From Saccoglossus kowalevskii (taxonomy: Eukaryota > Hemichordata > Enteropneusta > Harrimaniidae), in assembly GCF_000003605.2 (NCBI RefSeq), contig NW_003149665.1, positions 1 through 23,901 of the forward strand: a stretch of 23,901 bases of DNA. The letters are read 5' to 3'. The notes under the pieces were generated by a model. That model did no database searches. It had not been told where the DNA came from and saw only the letters and a list, made by a program, of their open reading frames with translations. Position 1 is the first letter of the stretch. Each line of letters opens with the position of its first letter. The position numbers were made by a program, and so were the translations under genes. Of this stretch, positions 23,485 to 23,901 are shown piece after piece.

Positions 23485-23901
23485 ACATCATGAAACCTGC
23501 ATCATGGGAGATACCACTCATCTGTGCATGCTTCTATTGTCTACATCATGAAACCTGCATCATGGGAGATACCACTCATCTGTGCATGCTTATATTGTCT
23601 GCATCATGAAACCTGCATCATGGGAGATATCCCTCATCTGTGCACGCTTCTATTGTCTGCATCATGAAACCTGCATCATGGGAGATACCACTCATCTGTG
23701 CATGCTTATATTGTCTGCATCATGAAACCTGCATCATGGGAGATACCACTCATCCGTGCATGCTTCTATTGTCTGCATCATGAAACTTGCATCATGGGAG
23801 ATATCCCTCATGTGTTCATGCGTTTATTGTCTGCATCATGAAACCTGTATCATGGGAGATACCACTCATCTATGCATGCTTCTATTGTCTGCATCATGAA
23901 A
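23485..23901. repeat. Start of a reiterated 25-monomer (1,450-bp) unit
   Basis: 23,501-23,901 is identical by eye to 19,557-19,957 (offset 3,944, 68 monomers). It follows directly on a block copied from 19,929-20,990. The order GCACGC (23,643), CCGTGC (23,754), ACTTGC (23,785), GCGTTT (23,820) thus reappears 1,450 bp after the ACTTGC-GCGTTT at 22,335-22,372. Confidence 0.8.

Larger units (their letters stand above)
1..23901. repeat. 58-bp satellite array, about 412 tandem copies
   Basis: The entire window is a head-to-tail array of one 58-bp unit; 553-610 is a canonical copy (starts GCATCATGAAACCT, ends CTTCTATTGTCT). Distances between copies of a rare marker monomer (1,107; 6,152; 3,951; 1,682; 5,978; 2,904 bp) equal 19, 106, 68, 29, 103 and 50 units of 58 bp once eleven visible indels are counted, so the period is exact. 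Consensus GC is about 45% and it contains no CpG. The + strand has one TGA per monomer (in CATCATGAAA). Since 58 is not a multiple of three, each frame is closed about every 174 bp. No monomer is inverted, and no unique or transposon sequence interrupts the array. The satellite family and host are not recognised. A methylated eukaryotic genome is inferred from CpG depletion and array architecture. Confidence 0.98.
21803..23901. repeat. Higher-order segment 7 (36 monomers, cut by the window end)
   Basis: It begins as a copy of segment 6 (offset 2,904) but lacks seven monomers including the TCCC hairpin; the join lies within 22,306-22,335. It continues as an identical copy of 19,929-20,990 (22,423-23,484), then jumps at about 23,485-23,500 back to a copy of 19,557-19,957 that runs to the last base. 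The last part therefore begins to repeat what was read 25 monomers (1,450 bp) earlier; for example ACTTGC is at 22,335 and 23,785. Confidence 0.8.

Noticed and set aside
1-23901. CRISPR array
   Set aside because: Repeats are contiguous, with no unique spacers. All parts of the 58-bp period are conserved, and no cas gene is present.
1-23901. Repetitive protein gene (mucin-like or silk-like exon)
   Set aside because: A coding repeat should keep a multiple of three and avoid stops. Here each frame meets a TGA about every 174 bp, and the reverse strand has several stops per monomer.
1-23901. Alpha satellite, telomeric or other known satellite
   Set aside because: The unit is 58 bp, not 171 bp. 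I see no CENP-B box, no TTAGGG tracts and no known transposon-derived core. The family remains unassigned.
1-23901. Hidden tRNA, rRNA, small RNA gene or promoter within the array
   Set aside because: I found no stretch departing from the monomer pattern by more than a few bases, so there is no room for a separate element.

Overview
The whole window is one uninterrupted head-to-tail satellite (giant minisatellite) array with a 58-bp monomer. I see no gene, RNA gene, transposon, unique spacer or flanking sequence. A canonical monomer is 553-610. Anchoring on rare variants and counting gives about 412 monomers, all in the same orientation. Only 11 monomers depart from 58 bp, and these trace to about five original events that were later copied.

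The sequence suggests a eukaryotic nuclear genome. The array type, the higher-order repeat structure and the near absence of CpG (the consensus has none) fit a CpG-methylated genome such as a vertebrate. I do not recognise the satellite family, and no species can be named from the sequence. The chromosomal setting (pericentromeric, subtelomeric or interstitial) is invisible because both window ends lie inside the array.

Monomers fall into a few linked variant classes: 'ATATCCC + GTGTTC + CTTTT' (A), 'ATACCAC + CTGTGC + CTTCT' (B), 'ATATCCC + CTGTGC' (C) and 'ATACCCC + GTGTTC + CTTAT' (D). A and B often alternate as 116-bp dimers. Above this lies a mosaic higher-order repeat. A rare marker monomer (GGATCATG plus GGGAAATACC) recurs seven times and divides the window into segments of 19, 106, 68, 29, 103, 50 and 36+ monomers. 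Its neighbours recur in a consistent cyclic order: CTCTGC, TTTGTGC, a GAGAG variant, a TCCC insertion, GCACGC, CCGTGC, ACTTGC, GCGTTT, TTATGTTG, CCATCATG, GCCTTATG, CATATG, and back to the marker. One full turn, 18,899-21,802, is 50 monomers (2,904 bp). Other turns are shortened, lengthened or spliced by unequal exchange.

Several long blocks are identical by eye: 2,732-4,122 = 15,217-16,607 (1,391 bp); 19,929-20,990 = 22,423-23,484 (1,062 bp); and a tandem 870-bp (15-monomer) duplication over 16,675-18,541. Four monomers carry a 4-bp insertion that turns an imperfect palindrome into a perfect 10-bp hairpin. It has the form of a template-switch mutation and was later spread by array turnover. 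The short open reading frames on the + strand are by-products of the repeat and are not genes.
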